A stretch of DNA of 64,000 nt from the NCBI RefSeq assembly GCF_003351025.1, contig NZ_QPCG01000001.1:317949-381948 (forward strand), read 5' to 3'. Every line of letters starts with the position of its first letter. Position 1 is the first letter of the stretch. This stretch comes from Mucilaginibacter endophyticus. GTDB taxonomy: Bacteria; Bacteroidota; Bacteroidia; Sphingobacteriales; Sphingobacteriaceae. The position numbers and the translations under genes were made by a program. Under the pieces are notes generated by a model, which was not told where the DNA came from, did not search any database, and saw only the letters and a list, made by a program, of their open reading frames with translations. Below are positions 16,477-24,475 of the stretch, in pieces.

Positions 16477-17318
16477 ATCCTGTCGAGCAAGAACAATACG
16501 GCAAATACTACGCTGGCAATGCCATTGGTTGTCATGAACGCAAAGTTAACGCGACTCAGGTCGTTTGGTTTTACAAGCAGGTGCTGGTAAATCAGCATAG
16601 CGCAAAAGAACGCTATCCCGATATAGTACAAGAAGCCTACATGTGTTTCGATAGCCGGCATCATGATAAAGACAGCCGAAAGCACATGTAAAAAGGTAGA
16701 GAGCCTCAACGCATTCACCTTACCCAGGTAAGCGGGGATAGAGTGCAGGTTTTGGCTGCGGTCAAAGTCTTCATCTTGTAAAGCATAGATAATATCAAAG
16801 CCGCTTACCCAGCATAATACAGATAATGAAAAGAATATTGGAGTAATAGCAAACTGACCGGTAACCACCAAGTAAGCTCCGATAGGGGCAAGTGATAAAC
16901 CCAAACCTAAAACCAAATGGCACAGCGCCGTAAAACGTTTGGTAGCACTATAACCCATCACCACAAACAAAGCCACCGGCGACAGGAAGAAGCAAAGTTT
17001 ATTGATAAACCAGGTTGCTGTAATAAACAACAAGCAGTTAATAATAACAAATGTTAAAGCCGCTTTCGGTGTAATCCTTCCGGCCGGGATATCACGCTGT
17101 TTGGTACGGGGGTTCTGGATATCGATATCCCTGTCCAGGTAGCGGTTAAAGGCCATGGCCGAGTTGCGCGCAAATACCATACACAGTACCATTAAAACCA
17201 GCTTAAGCCAGTCAAAATGATATTGGGTTGTAGTCACCGCCAAAAAAAAGCCGATAAATGCAAACGGCATAGCAAAAATGGTGTGGGCAAAAGTTACTAA
17301 GGATAAGTATTTTTTCAT
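16464..17318 (-). CDS. ubiA: UbiA family prenyltransferase (menaquinone pathway, probable)
   Basis: This 284-residue polytopic membrane protein has about eight hydrophobic segments. It carries the UbiA aspartate motif NRYLDRDIDIQNPRT (near residues 58-72) and the second acidic motif in ALQDEDFDRSQNLHS (near 178-192), which bind the prenyl diphosphate and magnesium. It transfers a polyprenyl chain to an aromatic acid. Bacteroidota make menaquinone and not ubiquinone, so the acceptor is probably a naphthoate of the menA or futalosine (MqnP-like) route. The gene lies 12 bp downstream of engB and overlaps the Crp/Fnr gene by 13 bp. UbiE, the final quinone methylase, is 4 kb away on the other strand. 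Confidence 0.85.
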   Translation of the reverse strand: MKKYLSLVTFAHTIFAMPFAFIGFFLAVTTTQYHFDWLKLVLMVLCMVFARNSAMAFNRYLDRDIDIQNPRTKQRDIPAGRITPKAALTFVIINCLLFITATWFINKLCFFLSPVALFVVMGYSATKRFTALCHLVLGLGLSLAPIGAYLVVTGQFAITPIFFSLSVLCWVSGFDIIYALQDEDFDRSQNLHSIPAYLGKVNALRLSTFLHVLSAVFIMMPAIETHVGFLYYIGIAFFCAMLIYQHLLVKPNDLSRVNFAFMTTNGIASVVFAVLFLLDRIWIH

Positions 17319-17330
17319 TGTTTGTTATTC

Positions 17331-17957
17331 TCAAGAGGGGGAACCCAAAAATGCTGGCACTTCAAAATTCTGGTTTACTACATCAATAAATTCCAGGATT
17401 TCCTCGCGGCCCAGCTGTGTTTCAGACGATGTGATGAAAAACCGTGGTGCTTCTTCAAATGTAGCCATTAAAGCTTTTCTAAATTTGGCTATGCTTTGAT
17501 CGGTTTTAACGCTCGATTGTTTATCAGCCTTGGTAAACACCAGCACAAATGACAGGCCTTTTTCGCCAAGCCAGTTGCAAAATTCAAGGTCGATTTTTTG
17601 CGGCTCCAGGCGACTGTCTATCAGTACCATTACACATTGCAGGCTTTCGCGTTTATCCAGGTATGTATGAATAAACTTATCCCATTTGGCTTTTTCGGTT
17701 TTGGAGGCACGGGCATAACCATAGCCGGGCAAATCCACAATGTACCAGCTCTCGTTAATCAAAAAATGATTTATCAGTTGCGTTTTACCGGGAGTTTGCG
17801 ATGTTTTGGCAAGCCCCTTTTTGCCCGTTAAGGTATTGATAAGGGATGATTTGCCCACGTTTGAGCGCCCTATGAAAGCATACTCTGCCTTAATGGGTGG
17901 CGGTAACTTGCTTACCTGGCTATTGCTGCAAATAAATTCGGCCGATTTTACGATCAT
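17331..17957 (-). CDS. engB: Ribosome biogenesis GTP-binding protein EngB (YsxC/YihA)
   Basis: The 208-residue protein is a complete TrmE-Era-type GTPase: G1 GRSNVGKSSLIN (residues 31-42), switch region TPGKTQLINHF, G3 DLPGYGYA, and G4 TKADK. EngB/YsxC assists late assembly of the large ribosomal subunit and is essential in several bacteria. Its length is normal for the family (about 195-210). A minus-strand TACCTTTG box ends 5 bp before the ATG, suggesting a nearly leaderless transcript. It is the first gene of the engB-ubiA-Crp run on the minus strand. Confidence 0.95.
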   Translation of the reverse strand: MIVKSAEFICSNSQVSKLPPPIKAEYAFIGRSNVGKSSLINTLTGKKGLAKTSQTPGKTQLINHFLINESWYIVDLPGYGYARASKTEKAKWDKFIHTYLDKRESLQCVMVLIDSRLEPQKIDLEFCNWLGEKGLSFVLVFTKADKQSSVKTDQSIAKFRKALMATFEEAPRFFITSSETQLGREEILEFIDVVNQNFEVPAFLGSPS

Positions 17958-17961
17958 TCTG

Positions 17962-17969
17962 CAAAGGTA
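17962..17969 (-). promoter_or_regulatory. Putative -7 box for engB
   Basis: The minus strand reads TACCTTTG, matching TAnnTTTG, with only 4 nt between the box and the ATG at 17957. Initiation about 7 nt downstream would give a leaderless mRNA. If that is unacceptable, the true start could be a later codon, but MIVKSAEF fits the family N-terminus well. Confidence 0.45.
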
Positions 17970-18077
17970 GTATTTTTACTTAATGCGTTCACTGTTGTAA
18001 TACCCATGTGTAAATTGCCTCCGCTTATTTATAAGCTTGTTTTACAATAGGAAAACAAAAAGTAATGCAATAATAGG

Positions 18078-18085
18078 TAAATTTG
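18078..18085 (+). promoter_or_regulatory. Putative -7 box for the VOC protein gene
   Basis: TAAATTTG matches TAnnTTTG and ends 21 nt before the ATG at 18107. No good TTTG -33 element is seen. Confidence 0.4.
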
Positions 18086-18106
18086 AATGTTTAAACATGT
18101 AATATT

Positions 18107-18595
18107 ATGAACGATTATAAAATACCCGCTCAAACCCGCATAGGCCATGTTCATTTAAAAGTGAGCGACCTCCAAAAATCCCTTGATTTTTATTGCGGTT
18201 TGCTGGGGTTTGAAAAAATGGTGATGTACGGCGACCAGGCTGCATTTATTTCGGCCGGCGGTTATCACCACCATATAGGCTTAAATACCTGGCACAGCAA
18301 AAGCGCTTCACCGGCTCCGGAATATGCACCGGGATTATATCATACAGCTATCTTATATCCTGAAAGAAAAGACCTCGCCCTTATACTCAAAAGGTTGATC
18401 GATGTGCGTTATCAAATCACAGGCGCATCTGACCATGGGGTATCTGAAGCTATTTATCTGAACGATCCTGATCAAAATGGTGTTGAGCTTTATTGGGATA
18501 GGCCAAAAGAAGAATGGCCGGTAGATGAAAATGGAGATTTAACGATGTTTACCCGCCGTTTAAATATAGAAAATTTGTTACAACTCGCTAATTAA
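18107..18595 (+). CDS. VOC family (glyoxalase/extradiol dioxygenase-fold) protein
   Basis: The 162-residue protein has the paired beta-alpha-beta-beta-beta modules of the vicinal oxygen chelate superfamily. Probable metal ligands are the histidine in RIGHVHLKV (near residue 14-16), one in LYHTAIL (near 84) and the glutamate in NGVELYWDR (near 129). The GLGFEKM-type opening and the ending resemble the CatE-like catechol dioxygenase branch, but at this size one domain pair is present and not two. It could be a dioxygenase, a lyase or a resistance protein. It is alone on the plus strand among minus-strand genes and has its own promoter-like box. Confidence 0.85.
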   Translation: MNDYKIPAQTRIGHVHLKVSDLQKSLDFYCGLLGFEKMVMYGDQAAFISAGGYHHHIGLNTWHSKSASPAPEYAPGLYHTAILYPERKDLALILKRLIDVRYQITGASDHGVSEAIYLNDPDQNGVELYWDRPKEEWPVDENGDLTMFTRRLNIENLLQLAN

Positions 18596-18616
18596 CAGAT
18601 AAAAACAAACAAAAAA

Positions 18617-18762
18617 ACTCATTGCGGGTTATATTTGCAACGGGGGATCAAAAGATTATTTCTTTCCCGATCATTGGGAGGTGGAACGGCGAAGTAATCC
18701 ACTGCCGGCGATATTGCATGGTTGCCTGCTGTTAAGGATTGCTTCGTACCTCGCAATGAGTC
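18617..18762. repeat. Degenerate palindromic repeat family A, copy 4
   Basis: The right arm (18736-18761) retains GGATTGCTTCGTACCTCGCAATGAGT-type sequence, while the left arm survives only as ACTCATTGCG at 18617-18626 and a decayed stretch near 18680-18708. The centre is longer than in other copies. It lies in the convergent gap between the VOC gene and the DUF1080 gene. Confidence 0.65.
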
Positions 18763-18810
18763 TTTTAAAAAACTGTTATACGCAGGCACGAAGCAAAAAG
18801 TTATAATGCT

Positions 18811-19548
18811 TTATAATTCCTTTATTTTAATGCTCCGGAAATAGGCTTTGTGACCATGATCCTGCAAGGCAATCAAACCTGTTTTTGCTGTGCCATAATC
18901 CGGATAATCCTTCCATTTGCCTTCGGCTTTTTTCTTTTTCCAGTCGTCGGTCCAGGCTTCAAAAGCAATGATCTTTTTGCCATTGAGCCAATGTTCAACA
19001 TGCCCGTTATTGAAAACGATTTTACTGGTGTTCCAGGTACCAACAGGGGCTACTTTTTTTGAAGCATTTGGCAAGTACATAGCATAATCACAGCCGGTTT
19101 TTTGCCAATCTTCCAGTTTATCAGGCCAGCCGGCATCGTCAATGATCTGATACTCGGGGCCGGTTTCATAGCTCGCGTGATATTTAGGATCCTCAACTAC
19201 ATGGTACATCACGCCGCTGTTGCTGCCTTTATTTATTTTCCATTCCCATGAAAGTTCAAAATTAGTGTAGGCTTTATCGGTTACAATATCGCTGCCGGTA
19301 TCGCCCTGTGCCGCACCAAGACAAACGAGGGCCCCATCAATAATGGTCCAGTTTTTTACCGGGCCTTTTTTATTAAAGCCATGCCAGCCTTTTAGCGTTT
19401 TACCGTCAAAAAGGTTTACCCAGCCACCTTTTGCAGGGGTAGCCTGTTTAACCGGTTTATGGTCGTTAACAGGAATGGCCGACGTTTGTACGCAAACCAA
19501 ACCCGCGGCAGCCATTACTAAGCCGAGTTTTTTGAGTTGTTGTTTCAT
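18811..19548 (-). CDS. Secreted DUF1080 (3-keto-disaccharide hydrolase) protein
   Basis: The 245-residue protein has a signal peptide (about residues 1-25, hydrophobic GLVMAAAGLVCVQ) and one DUF1080 domain. Family marks are WVNLFDGKTLKGWHGFN at residues 42-58, the GDTGSDIVTDKAYTNFELSWEW strand region, SNSGVMYHV, and the C-terminal GLIALQDHGHKAYFRSIKIKEL end. DUF1080 domains are jelly-roll folds named after 3-keto-glucoside hydrolysis in a few studied members. It is encoded 23 bp downstream of a Gfo/Idh oxidoreductase, the classic partner that could make a 3-keto sugar. It is probably periplasmic. Confidence 0.9.
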   Translation of the reverse strand: MKQQLKKLGLVMAAAGLVCVQTSAIPVNDHKPVKQATPAKGGWVNLFDGKTLKGWHGFNKKGPVKNWTIIDGALVCLGAAQGDTGSDIVTDKAYTNFELSWEWKINKGSNSGVMYHVVEDPKYHASYETGPEYQIIDDAGWPDKLEDWQKTGCDYAMYLPNASKKVAPVGTWNTSKIVFNNGHVEHWLNGKKIIAFEAWTDDWKKKKAEGKWKDYPDYGTAKTGLIALQDHGHKAYFRSIKIKEL

Positions 19549-19571
19549 AATAAGGTATTTGCTGTGAACGG

Positions 19572-20942
19572 TTATTTTTTGATAAGCTGCATTTTTTCAG
19601 GATCCCAGAACATAGGGGTATTGTTATAATAGCTATCGTTACATAACAAGGCAGGCGCTGCGGCACGATAGCCAAATATGGCATCTTCGGTTACTTTGCC
19701 TTTGTTACGGATGGCTGTAAAGAAATTGTTCATGTGATCATATGGTCCGCCGAGGTACCCTTTTTCGGCATCGTAAACAATTTCTTCGGGCGGAAGCATT
19801 TTTTTACGTTCGGCGTAGCCGCTTCCCGCTTTTTTGAGCTTATCAAGATAAAACGGATCATCAGAAGCTAATATCTTGTTGCGTTTTAAGGTTACTTTGT
19901 CCCAGGTTATATCCATTGAGCCTTCGCTGCCTACCAGTTTGAGATAGGTAGTGCCGCTGGTGCCGTCAACAAAGTTGCACCTTAATGAAAGGTTAAAAGC
20001 CGGATGAGCCTGTGTTTTCCCATAATCAAAAGTTCCTAAAAGCACATCAGGCACTTCGCGGCCATCGTTCCAGAAACGTAAACCGCCCGAAGCGTAAATT
20101 TTATTAGGGCCAACAGAATCGGTTATAAAATGCAGGCTCGAAAAAAGGTGGACAAAAAGATCTCCTGCCATACCTGTTCCATAATCTGTATAATTTCTCC
20201 AGCGGAAAAAGCGTTTCTCATCAAACGGGCGTTTCTTGGTGTTGCTGATGTAAGTTTCCCAATCAACGGTTTGCGGCGATGCGTCTTCTGGGATAGGATA
20301 TTGCCAAACCTCAAGCGGTGCTCTTCGCGCCCAAAAACCTTCGGCATAATTTAATTCGCCAATGGCTCCGCTTTTCAACAACTCATGAGCTTTTTCATTA
20401 CCTAATGAAGATACACCCTGGCTGCCCACCTGGAAAATCATGCCGGTTTCCTTTTGAGCTTTGATCACCGCGGGGCCTTCGGTAATGGCATGTACCATTG
20501 GTTTTTCGCAATACACGTGTTTACCGGCATGCATGGCATCAACAGAAATTTGCTGGTGCCAGTGATCCGGAGTAGCGATGATCACCGCGTCGATATCTTT
20601 GCGGTTCAGGATCTCTTTATAAACCCGGGTAGTAAAAATGTCGGCGCCCCAGCGGGTTTTGGCATCTTTCAGTCGGCCGTCATACAAGTCGCAAACGGCT
20701 ACCAGTTTTACGCCTGGCACCTGAAGTGCGGTAATTGTATCCTGTGTGCCCATGCCACCGGCGCCAATGAGGGCGATGTTTACCTGGTCGTTAGGGCTGT
20801 TGCCTACAAGGCGTTTCTGGATAGAAAAAGTTTTGGCCTGGCTTTGGTTGGCCAAAAGGCCCGATCCGGCAGCTACGGCCGCTGTTGCAGTGGTTAGTTT
20901 TTTAATGAAACTACGGCGCGAGGATTCTTGTTCGTCTTTCAT
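19572..20942 (-). CDS. Tat-exported Gfo/Idh/MocA family oxidoreductase
   Basis: The 456-residue protein has a twin-arginine signal (SRRSFIKKLTTATAAVAAGSGLLA-type, residues 7-30), so it is folded with cofactor and exported. The NAD(P)-binding loop is ALIGAGGMGTQ (near 55-65), and EKPMVH (near residue 145-150) is the Gfo/Idh catalytic-region lysine motif. The C-terminal half is the substrate-binding beta-sheet domain. It likely oxidises a sugar or glycoside hydroxyl in the periplasm, using a tightly bound cofactor. The downstream DUF1080 gene probably acts on the same substrate. A 20-bp perfect palindrome lies 30 bp upstream of its start. Confidence 0.92.
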   Translation of the reverse strand: MKDEQESSRRSFIKKLTTATAAVAAGSGLLANQSQAKTFSIQKRLVGNSPNDQVNIALIGAGGMGTQDTITALQVPGVKLVAVCDLYDGRLKDAKTRWGADIFTTRVYKEILNRKDIDAVIIATPDHWHQQISVDAMHAGKHVYCEKPMVHAITEGPAVIKAQKETGMIFQVGSQGVSSLGNEKAHELLKSGAIGELNYAEGFWARRAPLEVWQYPIPEDASPQTVDWETYISNTKKRPFDEKRFFRWRNYTDYGTGMAGDLFVHLFSSLHFITDSVGPNKIYASGGLRFWNDGREVPDVLLGTFDYGKTQAHPAFNLSLRCNFVDGTSGTTYLKLVGSEGSMDITWDKVTLKRNKILASDDPFYLDKLKKAGSGYAERKKMLPPEEIVYDAEKGYLGGPYDHMNNFFTAIRNKGKVTEDAIFGYRAAAPALLCNDSYYNNTPMFWDPEKMQLIKK

Positions 20943-20972
20943 AAGGATAAGGAAGCAAATTTTAAATGTGAT

Positions 20973-20992
20973 TTGCCGGCATATGCCGGCAA
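20973..20992. promoter_or_regulatory. 20-bp perfect palindrome, candidate operator
   Basis: TTGCCGGCATATGCCGGCAA is fully self-complementary and lies 30 bp upstream of the Gfo/Idh start codon. Perfect dyads of this size near promoters often bind dimeric regulators. No T-run follows on either strand, so a terminator is less likely. The regulator is unknown. Confidence 0.45.
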
Positions 20993-21079
20993 TAATTGGT
21001 TTCTAAAAATAATGAATTGACTTAACATTTACATAATCAGGGCAACTTAATATCGGGGTAATAACTTCCTGGTGTATAG

Positions 21080-21218
21080 TTTACTCACCCGGTCCGCGCT
21101 TCGCTGGACCACCCTCTCTTCGGCTTCGCCGCAAAGAGGGAAAAGAAAATAAAGAATAAAGTCCCCTCTTTGCGAAGCAGAGAGGGGTGACGAGGGCAGC
21201 GATGTCGGGGTGAGTTAA
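21080..21218. repeat. Family C multi-hairpin repeat element
   Basis: Outer arms TTACTCACCC (21081-21090) and GGGGTGAGTTAA (21207-21218) pair. Inside are three hairpins: GGTCC/GGACC (21091-21110), CCCTCT/AGAGGG, and CCCCTCT/AGAGGGG around TTGCGAAGCAG. The right part resembles 47595-47650. Confidence 0.7.
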
Positions 21219-21286
21219 CTTGTCAGCGCTGTTTCAGTATTCATTTTTCGGCTGTCTTAATATTAAAGCATTCAGTATACAATCAT

Positions 21287-21294
21287 TATCTTTG
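21287..21294 (+). promoter_or_regulatory. Putative -7 box for ubiE
   Basis: TATCTTTG matches TAnnTTTG and is 6 nt upstream of the ATG at 21301, suggesting a leaderless or very short-leader transcript, as for engB. Confidence 0.45.
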
Positions 21295-21300
21295 CCCGCG

Positions 21301-22032
21301 ATGAGCAAAACCATAACACCGTACCATGACCAGCAGGCTACCAAAAAAGAACAGGTAGCGGATATGTTTAATAATATATCAAAAACATATGATTTCCTGA
21401 ACCATTTCATGTCGCTTGGTATTGATATCATCTGGCGAAAAAAAGCCATCAACGAGTTAAAAAAGGATAAACCAAAACTGATACTGGATGTTGCTACAGG
21501 CACAGGCGATTTTGCTTTTGAGGCTTTATCTATCTTGAAACCTGAAAAAATTATTGGTGTTGATATTTCAAGGGGCATGCTTGATATTGCAGAGCAAAAA
21601 ATAACAAAACGCGGTTTAAGCGATAAATTTGGTGTAAAGCTGGGCGATTCGGAAAAACTACCTTTTGAAGGGGCGGAGTTTGATGCAGTTACCGTAGCTT
21701 ATGGTGTCCGCAATTTTGAAAACCTGGAGAAAGGTCTTGCAGATATCAACCGCGTACTTAAACCCGGTGGCAAAGTAGTGGTGCTTGAGTTTTCTAAACC
21801 CAAGGTATTCCCGATAAAGCAGCTATATAATTTTTATTTCAGCTATATTACACCAGGAATAGGCAAGTTGTTTAGCAAGGATGCGAGGGCTTATAGTTAC
21901 CTGCCCGAGTCGGTAGCAGCTTTTCCTGATGGACCTTCTTTTGTGGCTTTGATGGATAAAGTAGGCTTTAAAAATACCAAATGCAGGCCTTTAACGTTTG
22001 GTATCTGTTCAATATACACCGGTATTAAATGA
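21301..22032 (+). CDS. ubiE: Demethylmenaquinone methyltransferase UbiE/MenG
   Basis: The 243-residue SAM-dependent methyltransferase starts at ATG 21301 (MSKTITPYHD); the upstream in-frame ATG at 21220 would put the family N-terminus 27 residues too far in. SAM motif I reads LDVATGTGDFAFE, and the UbiE signature appears as AYGVRNFENLEKGL and VLEFSKP. It methylates demethylmenaquinone to menaquinone, the final step of the pathway, at the membrane face. Size fits the family (about 230-250). Its stop overlaps the porT start by 4 bp. The UbiA-type prenyltransferase is 4 kb away. Confidence 0.95.
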   Translation: MSKTITPYHDQQATKKEQVADMFNNISKTYDFLNHFMSLGIDIIWRKKAINELKKDKPKLILDVATGTGDFAFEALSILKPEKIIGVDISRGMLDIAEQKITKRGLSDKFGVKLGDSEKLPFEGAEFDAVTVAYGVRNFENLEKGLADINRVLKPGGKVVVLEFSKPKVFPIKQLYNFYFSYITPGIGKLFSKDARAYSYLPESVAAFPDGPSFVALMDKVGFKNTKCRPLTFGICSIYTGIK

Positions 22033-22763
22033 TTATAAACCGTTACCTGCTTGTAGTTGTACTGATATTTAGCAGCAATGTACTGCTTGCTCAGCGTGTA
22101 CCTGCATGGGGGGGCGGTGCCGATCAGCAGGATTTGAGCTTTGGCTTTAGTTTTACTTATGTAAGCAGCGATTTCAAAATCGTTAATCAACCCTATTTTC
22201 GTCGCCCTTTTTTAGATGAAACCGGTGTGCAAATTAAAGGGCCGCTCAATAGCATCAGCTCAAAAAATTCATCAGGCTTTGGTGTGGGTTTTTTAACAAG
22301 GTACAGGCTTACCGAGCACCTGGAAGTACGCACCACGCCGTCATTAATTTTTGCCGACAGATACCTGCATTATTCATATGTTGACCCATCGGAAGATGTA
22401 GATAAAAAAGTGCAGACCACTTCGGTTGATGTACCCCTGCAAATAAAATTAAAGTCAGACAGATTGGGCGATTTCAGAGGTTACGTAGTTGGTGGATTGA
22501 AATATAGTCAGACCATCGGCTCTAAGAAAAACTCAGATGCCAATCTTGATCTTTCCGAAAAACTGGTGAAAAATGTTAGCGGCTACGCCTCGTATGAAGC
22601 AGGTGTAGGTTGTGATATCTACTTTGAATTTTTCAAACTTTCGCCCGAAATCAAGATCTCTAATTCGATAGGTAACGTGTTGGTCAGCGAAAATAATCCA
22701 TATTCTGCGCCTCTTAGCAGGTTGGGTTTACATACTATTATGTTCAGTCTGATTTTTGAGTAG
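22029..22763 (+). CDS. porT: PorT-like outer membrane protein (type IX secretion)
   Basis: This 244-residue protein has a signal peptide (residues 1-22, ending LLAQ) and a beta-rich mature part with alternating hydrophobic strands, consistent with an eight-stranded outer membrane barrel. By family knowledge, PorT is an outer membrane protein needed for the type IX secretion system of Bacteroidota, and its gene commonly sits next to ubiE; I recognise it from that position plus the SFGFSFTYVSSDFKIV opening. Its ATG overlaps the ubiE stop (ATGA). No other T9SS gene is in the window. A generic outer-membrane beta-barrel protein is the alternative. Confidence 0.78.
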   Translation: MIINRYLLVVVLIFSSNVLLAQRVPAWGGGADQQDLSFGFSFTYVSSDFKIVNQPYFRRPFLDETGVQIKGPLNSISSKNSSGFGVGFLTRYRLTEHLEVRTTPSLIFADRYLHYSYVDPSEDVDKKVQTTSVDVPLQIKLKSDRLGDFRGYVVGGLKYSQTIGSKKNSDANLDLSEKLVKNVSGYASYEAGVGCDIYFEFFKLSPEIKISNSIGNVLVSENNPYSAPLSRLGLHTIMFSLIFE

Positions 22764-22794
22764 GAGAGAAGCATAAATTATAATTAAAAATGCC

Positions 22795-22882
22795 TGTCAT
22801 TCTGAGCGGTAGCGAAGAATCTTATTCAATATTAAGAGTCACTATGCCAGGCGAAGAAGATCCTTCGTTCCTCAGGATGACA
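22795..22882. repeat. Palindromic repeat family B, related copy 2
   Basis: Outer arms TGTCATTCTGAG and CTCAGGATGACA pair with one mismatch, and inner segments AGCGAAGAATCT and AGATCCTTCGTT pair loosely. Layout resembles 8916-9055, with different arm sequence (TGTCATTTCGA there). It lies between porT and the SDR gene. Confidence 0.65.
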
Positions 22883-23015
22883 ATTCGTTTATGATATCTT
22901 TTCAGATTTTGATAGGGGAAGAATGTTTTAACTTACATTCAAAAACAACCTTACTCCCAACCGACAATATTTCAAACTAAAAAACATAATTTCGCTGTTT
23001 ATAGTTATCAAACCT

Positions 23016-23774
23016 ATGAGTAAGATTGCCTTAATTACAGGAGCTACCGCCGGCATTGGCGAAGCATGCGCACACGTTTTTGCCCGCGAGGGATATAATC
23101 TGGTATTAACCGGTCGGCGGTTGGAGCGGCTGGAGAAGCTGGCCAAACATCTGAACGATAAATATAATGTAGAAGTCGCGATTTCATCATTTGATGTTCG
23201 TAACCGCGAGGATACCATCAGTAACCTGGAGGCCTTGCCCGAAAAATGGAAGAGAGTAACCGTGTTGGTTAACAATGCAGGCTTAAGCCAGGGACTTGAT
23301 CCTATTCAAAAAGGTAATATCGACGATTGGGAAACCATGATTGATACCAATATTAAAGGCTTACTGTACGTAAGCCGCGTGGTATCAAACTGGATGATAG
23401 CGAATGGCAAAGGTCATATTATAAACCTGGGTTCAATTGCCGGTAAGGAAGTTTACGCCAACGGAAACGTATATTGCGCTACCAAGCATGCTGTTGACGC
23501 CCTAAATAAAGGTATGCGGATTGATCTTTTGCCACACGGTATTAAGGTTACGGCGATACATCCGGGTGCGGTTGAAACCGAGTTTTCGGAAGTACGCTTT
23601 AAAGGGGATAAGGAACGTGCAAAAAAGGTATATGAAGGTTTTGAACCGCTTGCAGCCGAAGATGTGGCCGAAACTATATGGTTCATTGCATCGCGCCCGG
23701 CGCATGTTAACATCAATGATATATTGATCATGCCAACAGCACAGGCAAATGCGGGTACGATATTCAGGGGGTAA
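23016..23774 (+). CDS. Short-chain dehydrogenase/reductase (YdfG-like)
   Basis: The 252-residue protein is a classical SDR. The cofactor loop is TGATAGIGEACA (residues 8-19), NNAG is at 86-89, and the catalytic triad is S140, Y153 and K157 (YCATK). R34-R35 after the second strand favours NADP. The overall pattern resembles YdfG-type 3-hydroxy acid (serine, allothreonine) dehydrogenases, though specificity cannot be assigned. It is cytosolic. The YqeY-like gene follows 35 bp downstream. Confidence 0.93.
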   Translation: MSKIALITGATAGIGEACAHVFAREGYNLVLTGRRLERLEKLAKHLNDKYNVEVAISSFDVRNREDTISNLEALPEKWKRVTVLVNNAGLSQGLDPIQKGNIDDWETMIDTNIKGLLYVSRVVSNWMIANGKGHIINLGSIAGKEVYANGNVYCATKHAVDALNKGMRIDLLPHGIKVTAIHPGAVETEFSEVRFKGDKERAKKVYEGFEPLAAEDVAETIWFIASRPAHVNINDILIMPTAQANAGTIFRG

Positions 23775-23809
23775 ATTTGCACATCAAAAACAATTCACTA
23801 ATTAAAGAT

Positions 23810-24259
23810 ATGTCATTAATTACACAAATAGACCAGGACATTAAACTGGCTATGCTTGCCAAGCAGGCAGATCGTTTACAGGGCTTACGTGCCATTAAAT
23901 CGGCATTGTTATTAGCTAAAACCGAAAAAGGTGCTGCTGATGAACTTACCGAAGACGCGGAGATCAAAGTATTGCAAAAGCTGGTAAAACAGCGTAAAGA
24001 GTCGGCAGATATTTATAAAGAGCAAAATCGTGATGATCTTTACCAGGTTGAGATAGCCGAAATGCTGGTTATTGAAGAGTACCTTCCGCAACAAATGAGC
24101 AAGTTTGAAATTGAAGGTTATCTTGAAGAACTCATTGGCAGGATAGGTGCTACATCGGTAAAAGATATGGGCCGTGTAATGGGTATGGCCAGTAAAGAAC
24201 TTGCTGGCAAGGCCGATGGCAAAACAATATCAGAGGTAGTTAAACAGTTGCTGGGCTAA
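23810..24259 (+). CDS. GatB/YqeY domain-containing protein
   Basis: The 149-residue protein is a stand-alone GatB/YqeY domain: N-terminal helices (MSLITQIDQDIKLAMLAKQ), the RLQGLRAIKSALL segment, and the C-terminal YLPQQMSKFEIEGYL and MGRVMGMASKELAGKADGK regions that match the tail domain of GatB. The GatB tail binds tRNA, and YqeY is thought to work with RNA, but its job is not established. I chose ATG 23810 over an in-frame TTG at 23777, because MSLITQIDQDI is the usual family start. It follows the SDR gene by 35 bp. Confidence 0.92.
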   Translation: MSLITQIDQDIKLAMLAKQADRLQGLRAIKSALLLAKTEKGAADELTEDAEIKVLQKLVKQRKESADIYKEQNRDDLYQVEIAEMLVIEEYLPQQMSKFEIEGYLEELIGRIGATSVKDMGRVMGMASKELAGKADGKTISEVVKQLLG

Positions 24260-24392
24260 GCAATCGGCATTCAATTATTACTGAGCTTTTTAAATGTTTA
24301 TGTTGTTTTAATGTTAACTTGTTTAATAAAAGCTTAACATTACTACATTGATAAATAATTACTATACTTGCTAAATGCCGTTGGTAATAAAC

Positions 24393-24400
24393 TAATTTTG
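24393..24400 (+). promoter_or_regulatory. Putative promoter of the alpha/beta hydrolase-CBS operon
   Basis: TAATTTTG matches TAnnTTTG, and CTTG at 24367-24370 lies 22 bp upstream, a plausible -33-like element. The leader to the ATG at 24476 would be about 68 nt. Confidence 0.5.
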
Positions 24401-24475
24401 CAGCGGAATAACGGGAATTTATACTGAAAGTGAATTTGGTATAGGATAATTTAGAAATTAATTTTTGATATTTAT

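Larger units (their letters stand above)
20943..21300. other. Divergent intergenic region with palindrome and family C element
   Basis: No gene is visible. The region separates the divergent Gfo/Idh and ubiE genes. It holds a 20-bp palindrome (20973-20992), a multi-hairpin C/G-tract repeat (21080-21218) and a promoter-like box for ubiE (21287-21294). Confidence 0.7.
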
